The position numbers and the translations under genes are program-made. Positions 8,438 through 17,277 of a DNA stretch of 64,000 bases are shown here, piece after piece; position 1 is the first letter of the stretch, and each line of letters starts with the position of its first letter. The notes below the pieces were generated by a model. The model saw only the letters and a program-made list of their open reading frames with translations. It was not told the DNA's origin and made no database searches. The stretch is from positions 2,459,501 through 2,523,500 of the forward strand of contig NZ_CP114035.2 in NCBI RefSeq assembly GCF_026898135.2, in the 5' to 3' direction. Source of the DNA: Pseudomonas fortuita (lineage in GTDB: Bacteria; Pseudomonadota; Gammaproteobacteria; Pseudomonadales; Pseudomonadaceae).

Positions 8438-9423
8438 GGTGTTACCACCACGCCCCAGGGGTAGCGCCCGACCTTCACCGACTTGAGTACCTTGAGGTTC
8501 TTCGCGTCGATCACCGAAACGTCGCCACTGACGCCGTTGGTGGCCAGCAACTGGCTCTGGTCCGGGGTGAACGCCAGCTGCCAGACCCGCCGCCCGACCA
8601 GCAGGTAGTCGAGCACATCAAAGGTCGTGGCATCGACCACCGCCACATGGTTGGCCGGCCCCAGGGCGACGAACGCGTACTTGCCGTCGGCGCTGAGCTT
8701 GATGCCCACCGGTTGCACCTTGTCCGGGTGAACACCCTTGATCTGGAAATTCAGGGTTTTCAGCACCTGGCGCGTGGCCACGTCGAGGATGGTCACCGTG
8801 CCACCAATTTCCGCCGAGGCCCACAACCGCGAACCGTCCTTGTTGAACTCGACGAAACGCGGCCGCTGATCGACCAGGGTGCTGTCGGCCAAGGTCTGGG
8901 TGCTGGTGTCGATCCAGTGCAGCATGTTGGTGGTCTCACTGGTATTGACTGCCCACTTGCCGTCGGGGCTCACCGCCATGCCTTCGGGTTCGATACCGAC
9001 GTCGATCTGCCCCAGCACCTTGTCGGTGACGGTGTCGATCACCGTCACCAGTGCGTCGTCCTCGTTGGACACATACAGCCAGCGGTCGTTGGGGTGCAGG
9101 GCAAACTGCTCGGGGTCCTTGCCGGAGGGCAGCTCCTTGATGATCTTGCGGGTGGCCACGTCCATCACCTGTACCCGGTCCGAGTCGCTGGCGCAGATGT
9201 ACAGCAGCTTGTTGTCGTGTGACAGCAGCAGGCCGCGCGGGCGCTGGCCCACCGGCAGGGTCTCGGTGACTTCAAGGGTTTGCATGTCGATCAGGCTGAG
9301 GCTGTTGTCCTTCTCGTTGGACACCCAGGCAGTGGCGGCCATGGCGTGCCCGCAGGCCAGCGCCAGGGCGCCCGACAGCAGGCTGGGGTAAAGCAGGGCC
9401 CGGTGGAAGAGGGGGCGGCGCAT
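8434..9423 (-). CDS. Periplasmic YVTN-type beta-propeller protein of the PQQ-alcohol system
   Basis: A 329-residue exported protein with a signal peptide (about 1-29, ...ACGHAMA) and about seven YVTN/NHL-like blades, for example LYVSNEDDALVTVIDTVT and KLLYICASDSDRVQVMDVAT. It matches the PQQ-dependent catabolism-associated beta-propeller family (TIGR03866). The role is unknown; a scaffold or sensor for the periplasmic dehydrogenases is plausible. No PQQ-dehydrogenase metal ligands or Cys-Cys pair are present, so it is not itself an enzyme of that class. The operon is tight: 30 bp from the binding-protein gene upstream, 4-base overlap downstream. Confidence 0.78.
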   Translation of the reverse strand: MRRPLFHRALLYPSLLSGALALACGHAMAATAWVSNEKDNSLSLIDMQTLEVTETLPVGQRPRGLLLSHDNKLLYICASDSDRVQVMDVATRKIIKELPSGKDPEQFALHPNDRWLYVSNEDDALVTVIDTVTDKVLGQIDVGIEPEGMAVSPDGKWAVNTSETTNMLHWIDTSTQTLADSTLVDQRPRFVEFNKDGSRLWASAEIGGTVTILDVATRQVLKTLNFQIKGVHPDKVQPVGIKLSADGKYAFVALGPANHVAVVDATTFDVLDYLLVGRRVWQLAFTPDQSQLLATNGVSGDVSVIDAKNLKVLKSVKVGRYPWGVVVTP

Positions 9424-9453
9424 GGCGAATTCCTTATTGTTGTGGTTATCGGG

Positions 9454-10641
9454 TCAGGGGTAGCTGCAGGTCACTTCGGGTTTGTCGTAGCCCAGGCTGT
9501 CCATTTCGTTGAAAGGGTGCAGGAAGCCCTCCTGCGGCGACGTGCTGACCAGGGCGCGCGGCTGCACCAGCGCGATTGGCTGGCGCAGTTCGCCGTTCCA
9601 CGGGCGGTAGCTGAGCTTGCGGCCCTTGAAACCATCCAGTGGCAACTGTTCGCTGAGCAGCAGTTGTTGTAGCGCGCGGGGTTCGGCCTGGCGCAGCTTG
9701 CTGGCCGCGCTGGCAATGCTGCGCACGGCCATCCAGGCAGCAAAGTCACGGTCATTCATCCAGCGCCCGGCCTGGGCTTCGAAGCGTTTTTGCAGCTGCG
9801 CGGCGCCAAAGGTTTCCACGGTCTTGTGCCAGCCGGTGGGGGTGAGGCCCTGGGTGCCGGCCACGGGGCGGGGGTACCAGGTCTGGTAGGGCAGGTACTC
9901 GCCAAAGTCGCCGCGCTCGTCGGCCACCAGTACAACGTCGTATTCGGCGGTTTGGGTGAACAGCGGCATGTCGGCCTGGGCGCTGCGGCGCTGGTCGTTG
10001 TCGAAAGTCCAGGTCTTTTCCGCGACCAGTTGCAGGCCAAAGCGTTTCATTGAGCGGCGCAGGGCTGCGGCGTAGGCCTGGTCGTCTTCGGTCTGGCCGG
10101 CCACCAGCAGCGCCCGCTGCCACTTGCGCAGCACCAGGAATTGCACCAGCGCATCGGCCAGCATGGCGCGCCCCGGCAAGCTGTGCAGCACATTGCCCAG
10201 GCACTGGCTGCTGCGCAGGCCGTCGTCGGGGCTGCCGGCGTTGAACAACAGGCTGTCGGGGAGGGCGGCAGACAACGCGCGCAGGCTGGCGGCCGGGGCA
10301 TTCACCACGAACAGCCGCAGGCCTTGGTCGTGCTGCGCCCTGGCTGCCTGCAACAAGGCCTCCGGGCTGTCGACTGTGGCGGGGGTCAGCTGGAATTGCT
10401 GCTTCAGGAAGCGCCCGGTGCTGTTGCTGTCGACAACCGCCAGCTCGGCGCCCTGGCGCCCGGCATCGGCAGGCTCAGGAATGATGTTGGACAGCAGCGG
10501 GCCGGGATCGGGGCGATAGCCCAGGTAGCCGATGCGTACGTTTAGCGCGTCTGTGGGCTGAGCGGCGGGCGCCAGGGGCGCAGCCAAGGTCGCGGCCAGG
10601 GCCAGCAGGCAGGTCAGGGCAAGGTGGGCAGGCTGGCGCAT
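9454..10641 (-). CDS. Periplasmic substrate-binding protein of the PQQ-alcohol ABC system
   Basis: A 395-residue exported protein with a long Ala/Leu-rich signal peptide (about 1-27) and a Leu/Ile/Val-binding-type (periplasmic binding protein 1) fold, consistent with TIGR03863. Features include VRIGYLGYRPDPGPLL, SLLFNAGSPDD and VVLVADERGDFGEYLP. The ATG at 10641 is chosen because GGAG lies 8 bases upstream and the signal peptide begins there. It is the first gene of the minus-strand block binding protein-propeller-ATPase-permease. The ligand is unknown. Confidence 0.75.
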   Translation of the reverse strand: MRQPAHLALTCLLALAATLAAPLAPAAQPTDALNVRIGYLGYRPDPGPLLSNIIPEPADAGRQGAELAVVDSNSTGRFLKQQFQLTPATVDSPEALLQAARAQHDQGLRLFVVNAPAASLRALSAALPDSLLFNAGSPDDGLRSSQCLGNVLHSLPGRAMLADALVQFLVLRKWQRALLVAGQTEDDQAYAAALRRSMKRFGLQLVAEKTWTFDNDQRRSAQADMPLFTQTAEYDVVLVADERGDFGEYLPYQTWYPRPVAGTQGLTPTGWHKTVETFGAAQLQKRFEAQAGRWMNDRDFAAWMAVRSIASAASKLRQAEPRALQQLLLSEQLPLDGFKGRKLSYRPWNGELRQPIALVQPRALVSTSPQEGFLHPFNEMDSLGYDKPEVTCSYP

Positions 10642-10717
10642 AACACACTCCACGGCAGATGGCGCCAGCATAGGAAGCCCGCCGTGAGGGGGAAATATGC
10701 AGAAAGTAGCGCCAGGC

Positions 10718-10733
10718 CGGTACCAAGGTAGTA
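10718..10733. promoter_or_regulatory. Ped-box-like element in the divergent gap before pedS2
   Basis: CGGTACCAAGGTAGTA, followed by ATTCGG, lies between the divergent ABC block (start 10641) and pedS2 (start 10792). It is one of the best matches to the repeated 16-bp element and could serve either direction. Confidence 0.55.
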
Positions 10734-10791
10734 ATTCGGCGCGGCTGTTGCGGTTTTACGATGGGCCACAACGCCCCGAGGAGAATCGCCT

Positions 10792-12066
10792 GTGCGCCTT
10801 GTCAACCTGTCGGCCCTGTGGCGGATCAACCTGTGGGTCACGTGCTGTTTCGCCCTGGTGACGCTGGCCTGTGCCGGCGCGCTGTTGCACCAGGCGGTGG
10901 CGGATGTCGAGCGTGAATTGCAGTCTGCCGAAGCGGTGGTGGCGTGCCTCGGTGACACTGCCGAACGCGACCCGGCAAGCCTGCAACCCCGGCTGACCCA
11001 GAGCCTGCGCCATGTGCGGGTGCACTGGCTAGCGGCGGGTGAAGCGCTGCGGCGACCGGCGCAGAGTGGCCTGGATGCCTGGTTGGGCCGTCAGCTGTTT
11101 GACGAGCGCCACAGCAGCCGCCGGCTGCTGGACCTGAATGACGGGCGCCGGGTGTTGATTGCTGTCGATCCACGGGATGAGATCGATGAAGTCTGGGACT
11201 CCCTGCAGCAACTGCTGGGTTTGTGTGGCGTGGCCTGGCTGTTGAGCCTGCTGACCATCCGCTGGGCGGTACGGCGGGCCATGGGCCTGCTGGATGAACT
11301 GCTGTGCGCCTTGCGTCAGGTTTCGGGCGGGCAGTTGACTGCGCGCTTGCGCGAGGCTGGCCTGCCGGAGGCACGCCAGCTGGCTACCTACTTCAACCAC
11401 ATGACCGCGACGCTGGAGCAGGCTCGGGCCGACAACGCCGGACTGACCCAGGCCCTGCTGGCGGCGCAGGAGCAAGAGCGCACCCAGCTGGCGCAGACCC
11501 TGCACGACGACCTTGGGCAATACCTGGCCGGTATTCGTGCCCAGCTCTGTCTGTTGCGTATGGTGGCTGAGCAGCCTGCGGTGGTGACACAGACGGCGCA
11601 CGACCTCGAACTCAATTGCGAGCGCCTCCAGCAAGGCTTTCGCGCGCTGGTGCACAACCTGTACCCGGTGGCGCTGCACTACATGCCGCTGGCCGAGGCT
11701 TTCGGCCTGCTGGTGAGCCAGTGGCAGGCCAGCCAGGGTATCGAATGCCGGCTGCGGGTTGGCGAGCACTTGCCGGCGCTCCCCGGGGCGAGCAGAACGC
11801 ACTTGTACCGCTTGCTGCAAGAGGCACTGACCAACGTCGCTCGGCATGCCGGCGCGAGCCAGGTGCGGGTGCGCCTGCAGCGCAGTGCCAAGGGTTTGCG
11901 CCTGTTCATTCGCGACAATGGCCGCGGGGCGCACCCGCCCCAGCGCCCAGGGGTAGGCCTGCACTCGATGGCCGAACGCGCCCGTAGCCTTGGCGGGGAG
12001 CTGCGCATCTTGAGCCGGCCGGGTAGCGGCTGGGCATTGGCCCTGAACATTCCCAAGGAGGTGTGA
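10792..12066 (+). CDS. pedS2: Membrane sensor histidine kinase PedS2
   Basis: A 424-residue inner-membrane kinase. TM1 is about 12-33 and TM2 about 141-157, enclosing a periplasmic sensor loop of about 105 residues. A HAMP-like linker follows, then a NarL-type HisKA_3 domain with phosphoacceptor H238 in LAQTLHDDLGQ and an ATPase domain with EALTNVARHA and DNGRGA. The start is GTG at 10792 with GAGGAG upstream. In P. putida KT2440 the orthologous PedS2/PedR2 pair controls the lanthanide switch between PedE and PedH; this is known from the family, not visible here. Its stop overlaps pedR2 by one base. Confidence 0.87.
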   Translation: MRLVNLSALWRINLWVTCCFALVTLACAGALLHQAVADVERELQSAEAVVACLGDTAERDPASLQPRLTQSLRHVRVHWLAAGEALRRPAQSGLDAWLGRQLFDERHSSRRLLDLNDGRRVLIAVDPRDEIDEVWDSLQQLLGLCGVAWLLSLLTIRWAVRRAMGLLDELLCALRQVSGGQLTARLREAGLPEARQLATYFNHMTATLEQARADNAGLTQALLAAQEQERTQLAQTLHDDLGQYLAGIRAQLCLLRMVAEQPAVVTQTAHDLELNCERLQQGFRALVHNLYPVALHYMPLAEAFGLLVSQWQASQGIECRLRVGEHLPALPGASRTHLYRLLQEALTNVARHAGASQVRVRLQRSAKGLRLFIRDNGRGAHPPQRPGVGLHSMAERARSLGGELRILSRPGSGWALALNIPKEV

Positions 12067-12704
12067 TGAATATCCTGTTGGTCGATGACCATGCCGTGGT
12101 CCGCCAGGGCTATGCCAGCCTGCTGCGGACGGTGTTGCCGGCGATGCAGGTACGAGAGGCGGCCAGTGGAGAAGAGGCCTTGACCCGTGTGCAGGAGCAA
12201 GTGCCGAACCTGGTGGTCATGGACTTCGGCCTGCCCGGTATCAGCGGCCTGGAAACCACCCGCCGCCTGCGCCAGCGCCTGCCTCAGCTGCGGGTGCTGT
12301 TTTTCAGCATGCACGACGAGCTGCCGCTGGTGCGCCAGGCGCTGGAGGCGGGGGCTTCGGGCTACCTGACCAAGAACTCGGCGCCCCAGGTGTTGATCGA
12401 GGCGGTGCAGCGGGTGTTGGCCGGGCATGCCTACATCGAACAGCCCTTGGCTACGCAGTTGGCGTGCACGTCACAGCAAGGCAGCAGTGACCCCCGCTTG
12501 CAGCGCATGACCCAGCGTGAACTGGAGATTTTCACGATGCTGGCCAAAGGTACGCCGATGCGGGTGATTGCCGAGCAGCTGTGCATCAGCGCCAAGACTG
12601 TGTCCAATCATTTGACCTTGCTCAAGAGCAAGTTGCAGGTCAGTTCGCATGCCGAGCTGGTGCACCTGGGCATCAACCTGGGGGTGGTGCGGGTGGCGGG
12701 GTGA
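12066..12704 (+). CDS. pedR2: LuxR/NarL-family response regulator PedR2
   Basis: A 212-residue response regulator: receiver with the acidic pair in LLVDDHAVV, phosphoacceptor D53 in VVMDFGLPG and K103 in LTKNS, then a LuxR-type helix-turn-helix (LTQRELEIF...ISAKTVSNHLTLLKSKL region, about 145-205). The ATG at 12066 shares one base with the pedS2 stop, and a GGAGGTG just upstream serves as ribosome site, so the pair is co-translated. It is the cognate partner of PedS2 and a prime candidate reader of the repeated 16-bp element. Confidence 0.87.
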   Translation: MNILLVDDHAVVRQGYASLLRTVLPAMQVREAASGEEALTRVQEQVPNLVVMDFGLPGISGLETTRRLRQRLPQLRVLFFSMHDELPLVRQALEAGASGYLTKNSAPQVLIEAVQRVLAGHAYIEQPLATQLACTSQQGSSDPRLQRMTQRELEIFTMLAKGTPMRVIAEQLCISAKTVSNHLTLLKSKLQVSSHAELVHLGINLGVVRVAG

Positions 12705-12740
12705 GGTGTGTCAGCTGCGCTTGCTGGGGCTGCTTCGCAG

Positions 12741-12836
12741 CCCATCGCGACACAAGGCCGCTCCCACAATGACCGCGTACACACAGCAGTTGGTATATAC
12801 GCGGTCATTGTGGGAGCGGCCTTGTGTCGCGATGGG
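12741..12836. repeat. Paired inverted REP (BIME), perfect 39-bp arms
   Basis: Arms 12741-12779 and 12798-12836 are exact inverted repeats around an 18-bp loop. Each carries the GTGGGAGCGGCC...GTCGCGA REP core. It lies between the convergent pedR2 and pentapeptide genes and likely terminates both or stabilises transcript ends. Confidence 0.85.
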
Positions 12837-12863
12837 CCGCAAAGCGGTCCCTGCTAACTGAAC

Positions 12864-13523
12864 TCATTTGTCCCATGTATCCGGGCATCCCTTGCACCCC
12901 TCCATGTTGGCCTCCTGGAAGTTCCCGTAATGCTGCCGCGCCCCGCGCAAATCCGCACGCGCCAGGTTGCTCTGGCCAAACTTGGCCTCCTGCAGGTTGG
13001 CATCGCTGAGGTTGGCCCCTTGCAGATCAGCCTTGCTCAGCCAGGCCATCTCCAGGTCCGCCGCCTGCAAGTTGGCCTGCTGCAGCTTCGCCCCGGACAA
13101 CCTGGCGAACTGCAAGAAGGCAGCACTGAGGTCGGCCTTTTCAAACTGTGCCCCTTGGGCGAACAAGCCCCAGCCCTGAATGGCCACCAGCTTGCTGTTG
13201 CTCAGGTCCGCCACACGCAGGTTGCTCTGTTGCAGGCTGGCACGGGTCAGGTTGGCGCCCTGCAGGCGGGCTTTTTCCAGGTTGGCCAGGTCGAGCCGGG
13301 CATGGCGCAGGTCGGCATCACGCAGGTCGGCGCCGGCCAGGTTCATCTTGCGCAGGTCCTGATTGGCCAGGTTGGCACCGCGCAGGTTGGCCCCCGGGCA
13401 TTGGCTGGCTTCGGCAATGACGCAGCCGTTGATGGTCAACGGGGCATCGTTGCCATCGTCGTCGGCGCTCACGGCCAAGGCAGGGGACAGTACCAACAGC
13501 AAGGCAAATGGCAGGTAGTTCAT
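12864..13523 (-). CDS. Exported pentapeptide-repeat protein
   Basis: A 219-residue protein with a signal peptide (about 1-20, ALLLVLSPALAVSA), followed by about 27 pentapeptide repeats of A(D/N)LXX type (residues 43-200), which form a right-handed quadrilateral helix. Cysteines at about 34 and 42 near the N-terminus and two in the C-terminal GCKGC could form disulphides. It lies downstream of pedE on the same strand, separated by a strong hairpin. The equivalent position in P. putida holds a ped gene of unknown role. No function is claimed. Confidence 0.75.
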   Translation of the reverse strand: MNYLPFALLLVLSPALAVSADDDGNDAPLTINGCVIAEASQCPGANLRGANLANQDLRKMNLAGADLRDADLRHARLDLANLEKARLQGANLTRASLQQSNLRVADLSNSKLVAIQGWGLFAQGAQFEKADLSAAFLQFARLSGAKLQQANLQAADLEMAWLSKADLQGANLSDANLQEAKFGQSNLARADLRGARQHYGNFQEANMEGCKGCPDTWDK

Positions 13524-13583
13524 GGTGAAAGGCTCTCAGTTGGAACAGGGCAGTTGTGGGGCGGACCTGAATGCATTCGGGAT

Positions 13584-13620
13584 AAGCGTTATGGGGCCGC
13601 AACGCGGCCCCATAACGCTT
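13584..13620. terminator. Strong hairpin terminator after pedE
   Basis: A perfect 17-bp inverted repeat (13584-13600 and 13604-13620) with a 3-base loop. It lies 13 bp after the pedE stop on the minus strand, with AAGCGTT-type flanks supplying A/T tails in both directions. Confidence 0.8.
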
Positions 13621-13632
13621 TACCTCAGGCAG

Positions 13633-15528
13633 TCAACGCTGCGCAGTCTTGTTGTCCCAGCTCGGGATCTTGAACACCCAGAACGAGCCGCCCTGAGCCA
13701 CCGGCTTGGTCAGCTCGGCCATGTCGCCGCCCCACAGCGGCACCGCGCCGCCGTAGCCCACGGTCACGCCGATGTACTGCTCGCCGTCCTGCTCCCAGGT
13801 GATGGGCGGCGAGACGATGCCGCTGCCGGTCTGGAACTTCCACAGCTCCTTGCCCGTCTTGGCGTCGAAGGCCTTGAAGAAGCCGTCGCCAGTGCCGGTG
13901 AACACCAGGTTGCCCTTGGTTGCCAGTACGCCCGCCCACAGCGGCAGGTGCTCCTTGTGCTCCCACACCAGCTTGCCGGTGGTGGGGTCCATTGCCCGCA
14001 GGGTGCCGACATGGTCGTCGTACATGCGCTTGATACGGAAGCCCATGCCCAGGTAAGCCGAGCCCTTCTTGTAGTTCACTTCCTCGGTCCAGTATTCCTC
14101 TTTCCACTGGTTGCCCGGGATGTAGAACAGGCCGGTGTCCTGGCTGTAGGCCATGGGGTTCCAGTTTTTGCCACCCAGGAACGGCGGCGAGACTTCCACC
14201 GGCTTGCCCTTGGTTTCACCGGGCAGCGGTTTGGCCGGGCGTTGGCCGGGGTTTTCCACCGGGCGCCCGGACTTCAGGTCGATATGGCTGGCCCAGGTGA
14301 TGTTGTCGACGAAGGGGAAGGCGTTCTGCAGCTTGCCGTTGTTGCGGTCCACCACGTAGAAGAAGCCGTTGCGGTCGGCGTGCCCGGTGGCCTTGACCAC
14401 CTTGCCGTCCTTGTCCTTGTAGTCGAACAGCACCAGCTCGTTGTTGCCGGAGAAGTCCCAGGCATCGTTTGGCGTGTGCTGGTAGAACCACTTCACCTCG
14501 CCGGTGCTGGGGTCGACACCGACCTGGCCTGAGGTGTAGAGGCTGTCGTAGTCGTGGGGGTTGCCATCCTTGGAGGTGCGCGCCCAAGTGTTCCAGGGGC
14601 CGGGGTTGCCAGCGCCAACGATGATGGTGTTGGTCTCGGCATCAAAACTGGCGCTTTGCCAAGGGGCGCCGCCGCCGTGGCTCCAGGCTTCGACCTTGCC
14701 GGTTTCGGTGGTCGGGTCGTCTGGCCAGGACGGCGCCTTGACGTCGCCGGTCGGGGTGCTGTCCTTGCCGTTCAGGCGGCCCATGTGGCCTTCGACGAAG
14801 GGCCGCATCCATACCTCTTCGCCAGTGTCCGGGTCGCGGGCGAACAGCTGGCCGACCACGCCGAACTCATCGCCGGAGCTGCCGTGAATCAACAGCACCT
14901 TGCCGCTGGTCTTGTCTTTGATCAGCACCGGGGCGCCGGTCATGGTGTAGCCGGCGCTGTGGTCGCCGAACTTCTTGTTCCACACCACCTTGCCGGTGTT
15001 TTTGTCGAGGGCGATGAGCCGCGCGTCCAGGGTGCCGAAGTAGATCTTGTCGCCGTAGATTGCCGCCCCGCGGTTGACCACGTCGCAGCACGGGCGAATG
15101 TTGTCGGGCAGGCGGTGGTTGTAGGTCCACAGGCGTTTGCCGGTCTTGGCATCGAGGGCAAATACCCGCGAGTACGAGCCCGTGACGTAGACCACGCCGT
15201 CGCTGACGATGGCCTGGGATTCCTGGCCGCGCTGCTTTTCGTCGCCGAAGGAATAAGACCAGGCCGGGGTCAGCTTGAACACGTTCTGGTCATTGACCTG
15301 GGCCAGCGGGCTCCAGCGCTGGGCATTGGTGCCCATGCCGTACTGCAGCACGTCCTGGGTGGTCAGGTGGTCGTTGGCGATGTCTTCCCAGGTGACGCTT
15401 TTGCCGGCAGGTGCAGCAGGTGCGGTGGCCGCTGTTGCCACATTGCCCAGGGCCAGGCTACCGGCCAGTAGCAGGACGCGCACGCTCAGGGCCAGAGGGG
15501 AAAGGGCAGGTAGCGATCTTATTGTCAT
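13633..15528 (-). CDS. pedE: PQQ-dependent alcohol dehydrogenase PedE (Ca-type)
   Basis: A 631-residue periplasmic quinoprotein: signal peptide about 1-34, then an eight-blade propeller with tryptophan-docking repeats. The vicinal Cys pair C147-C148 that forms the disulphide ring over PQQ is in [11 protein letters not shown]. The catalytic base is D358 in WDFSGNNE. Two residues on is S360, not Asp, the known mark of calcium-dependent enzymes. It oxidises alcohols to aldehydes and passes electrons to a cytochrome c (pedF, divergent). The gene has its own terminator. The promoter gap of 254 bp holds two Ped-box-like elements and a CGGGAAG-type palindrome. Confidence 0.93.
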   Translation of the reverse strand: MTIRSLPALSPLALSVRVLLLAGSLALGNVATAATAPAAPAGKSVTWEDIANDHLTTQDVLQYGMGTNAQRWSPLAQVNDQNVFKLTPAWSYSFGDEKQRGQESQAIVSDGVVYVTGSYSRVFALDAKTGKRLWTYNHRLPDNIRPCCDVVNRGAAIYGDKIYFGTLDARLIALDKNTGKVVWNKKFGDHSAGYTMTGAPVLIKDKTSGKVLLIHGSSGDEFGVVGQLFARDPDTGEEVWMRPFVEGHMGRLNGKDSTPTGDVKAPSWPDDPTTETGKVEAWSHGGGAPWQSASFDAETNTIIVGAGNPGPWNTWARTSKDGNPHDYDSLYTSGQVGVDPSTGEVKWFYQHTPNDAWDFSGNNELVLFDYKDKDGKVVKATGHADRNGFFYVVDRNNGKLQNAFPFVDNITWASHIDLKSGRPVENPGQRPAKPLPGETKGKPVEVSPPFLGGKNWNPMAYSQDTGLFYIPGNQWKEEYWTEEVNYKKGSAYLGMGFRIKRMYDDHVGTLRAMDPTTGKLVWEHKEHLPLWAGVLATKGNLVFTGTGDGFFKAFDAKTGKELWKFQTGSGIVSPPITWEQDGEQYIGVTVGYGGAVPLWGGDMAELTKPVAQGGSFWVFKIPSWDNKTAQR

Positions 15529-15613
15529 GGTTGCAGTTCCCAGTGGAGGTTTTGGCCTGCACAGGGTGGGGCGGGGGCGCTGTCGCGGGATACGGAAAAA
15601 GTCCCGCCCTTAC

Positions 15614-15628
15614 CGGGAAGACTTCCCG
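15614..15628. promoter_or_regulatory. CGGGAAG/CTTCCCG palindrome upstream of pedE
   Basis: CGGGAAGACTTCCCG is a perfect 7-1-7 palindrome 86-100 bp upstream of pedE. A near copy sits upstream of pedH (19131-19145). Candidate operator; reader unknown. Confidence 0.45.
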
Positions 15629-15662
15629 AACGGCACCTCAATTGGCCCTTCGCCACAAGCCC

Positions 15663-15700
15663 TACTACCAAGGGAGTAAGGCCCGGCCACCAAAGCAGCA
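15663..15700. promoter_or_regulatory. Two Ped-box-like elements between pedE and pedF
   Basis: TACTACCAAGGGAGTA (15663-15678) is the most symmetric copy of the repeated element. A second, GGCCACCAAAGCAGCA followed by TTCG, lies at 15685-15700. The 22-bp centre spacing puts them on the same DNA face. They may drive pedE, pedF or both. Confidence 0.6.
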
Positions 15701-15782
15701 TTCGAGCGTCCGCAGGCTGTTTCTAAGATGGCGGCACGGCCTCTGTGGTTGAGGCTTTGCGTGCAATGGTGAGGGCATAACA

Positions 15783-16244
15783 ATGACAACAAAACGCAAT
15801 GTGTTGCTTGCTGCAGGGCTGCTGGCCGCAGCGGTGCTGACCGGTACGGCCTGGGCTCATGGCAACGTGGTGCCCCAGGCGGTGGAGACCAAGGGCCTGA
15901 CCCCGATCAAGGACGCCGGCGTAAGCCTGGACGGCGACGGGTGGGCTGCAGTAAACCCTTACCGCAGCTCGCCCGAGCACGACAAGGCCGTGGAAATCGG
16001 CGCCTCGGCCTACAACCAGAACTGCGCTGCCTGCCATGGCCTGGAGGCCAAGTCCGGCGGTATCGCCCCAGACCTGCGCATGCTCGATGCCGGTGACGCC
16101 GGGGATGAATGGTTTGTCGAACGGGTACGCCATGGCGCGGTTCGCGATGGCCGTGTGTACATGCCGAAGATGGCCGACTACCTCAGCCAGGAAGCCCTGT
16201 GGGCGGTGCGCACCTACCTGGACAGCGTGCACGTCGAGGAGTGA
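15783..16244 (+). CDS. pedF: Cytochrome c550-type electron acceptor PedF
   Basis: A 153-residue periplasmic c-type cytochrome. A signal peptide (1-25, ending AWA) precedes a single haem site CAACH at residues 81-85. The axial methionine is probably M127 in VYMPKM. It resembles ExaB, which takes electrons from quinoprotein ethanol dehydrogenase and passes them to the terminal oxidase. It is divergent from pedE and 5 bp ahead of pedG, so pedF-pedG are one transcript. Confidence 0.88.
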   Translation: MTTKRNVLLAAGLLAAAVLTGTAWAHGNVVPQAVETKGLTPIKDAGVSLDGDGWAAVNPYRSSPEHDKAVEIGASAYNQNCAACHGLEAKSGGIAPDLRMLDAGDAGDEWFVERVRHGAVRDGRVYMPKMADYLSQEALWAVRTYLDSVHVEE

Positions 16245-16249
16245 CGGCC

Positions 16250-17125
16250 ATGCGTCTGTTTGCCGTGCTGTTTTGTAGCCTGCTGCTGTGGTGCGCGACG
16301 GCCCAGGCGCAGGTGCGCAACTACGACGCGATCATCGCCGCCGGTGAGCTGAAAGTGGCGGTGTACAAGGATTTCCCACCTTACAGTTTCGAAGACCACG
16401 GCAAGCCCCGCGGCGTCGATGTGGAACTGGCGCAGGCGTTGGCCTCGGCCTTGGGGGTACGTTTGCAACTGATCTGGGCACCGCCCGGGGAAAAGCTCGA
16501 TGACGACCTGCGTGACTACATCTGGCGCGGCAGCCCGCTGCGCCACCAACAGCTGGCCGACCTGATGATGCGGGTGCCCTACGACCAAGCCTACGCACAA
16601 AAGCGCAACGAACTGGGCGAGCTGGAAAACGCCCAAGTGGCGATGTTCGGCCCTTATCAGCAAGAGCGCTGGCAGGTGGCCTACGACCGTCGTCGCCTGG
16701 CGTCGGTGGCCAGTGTGGCGGTGTTTCAGCAGCACCCGATCGGGGTCGAGGTGGACAGCGTGCCGTCGTTCTACCTCACTTCGGTGTTCAACGGCATGCT
16801 CAGTGCCAACACCCACCACTACCCCGGCGTGCAGCAGGCGTTCAGCGCCATGCAGGCCGGCCAGGTGGACGCGGTGATGGCGATGCGCGGCGAAGTTGAC
16901 TGGCAGTTGCACCAGGCCGCAGACCCGCAACTGGCCCTCGGGGAAAACGCCTACCCCAACCTGGGCAAGCAGGCCTGGGAAATCGGCATGGCCGTGCACG
17001 AAAGCAACCGGCAGTTGGCCTATGCCGTGGAGGAAGCCCTGGAGGCGATGATCCGCGATGGCCGGCTCAAGGCCATGTATGCCGCTTACGGCCTGCGCTA
17101 CGAGGTCCCGGAGATGTATCAATAG
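16250..17125 (+). CDS. pedG: Periplasmic solute-binding-like protein PedG (MxaJ/XoxJ type)
   Basis: A 291-residue exported protein: signal peptide about 1-21, then a family 3 extracellular solute-binding fold (LKVAVYKDFPPYSFEDHGKP; GVDVELAQALASALGV; QAGQVDAVMAMRGEVDW). Proteins of this type are encoded beside methanol and ethanol quinoprotein dehydrogenases (MxaJ, XoxJ). There they are thought to assist enzyme maturation rather than transport. The ATG at 16250 follows a GAGGAGTG site overlapping the pedF stop. The REP pair after it marks the end of the transcript. Confidence 0.8.
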   Translation: MRLFAVLFCSLLLWCATAQAQVRNYDAIIAAGELKVAVYKDFPPYSFEDHGKPRGVDVELAQALASALGVRLQLIWAPPGEKLDDDLRDYIWRGSPLRHQQLADLMMRVPYDQAYAQKRNELGELENAQVAMFGPYQQERWQVAYDRRRLASVASVAVFQQHPIGVEVDSVPSFYLTSVFNGMLSANTHHYPGVQQAFSAMQAGQVDAVMAMRGEVDWQLHQAADPQLALGENAYPNLGKQAWEIGMAVHESNRQLAYAVEEALEAMIRDGRLKAMYAAYGLRYEVPEMYQ

Positions 17126-17140
17126 CGGGGCACACACCTT

Positions 17141-17231
17141 CCCTGTGGGAGCGGGCATGCCCGCGAAGAATGCAACGCGGTGTCTGGCACCGGCTTCGCC
17201 GGTGTTCGCGGGCTTGCCCGCTCCCACAGGG
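17141..17231. repeat. Paired inverted REP with internal hairpin
   Basis: Arms 17141-17167 and 17205-17231 are 27-bp inverted REP units with one mismatch. Between them a CACCGGC/GCCGGTG hairpin lies at 17188-17204. It separates pedG from the next gene. Confidence 0.82.
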
Positions 17232-17277
17232 CCTCGCTGAATCAGTGGCTTATGTGTTGTTCAATCAGGAGCAGGCC

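Noticed and set aside
12741..12836. CRISPR-like repeat pair
   Set aside because: Only two inverted units of the REP family, no spacer array and no cas genes.
17185..17201. Sigma-54-like TGGCAC-N5-TTCGCC sequence
   Set aside because: It falls inside the hairpin of a REP pair, and the -12 element reads TCGC rather than TTGC.
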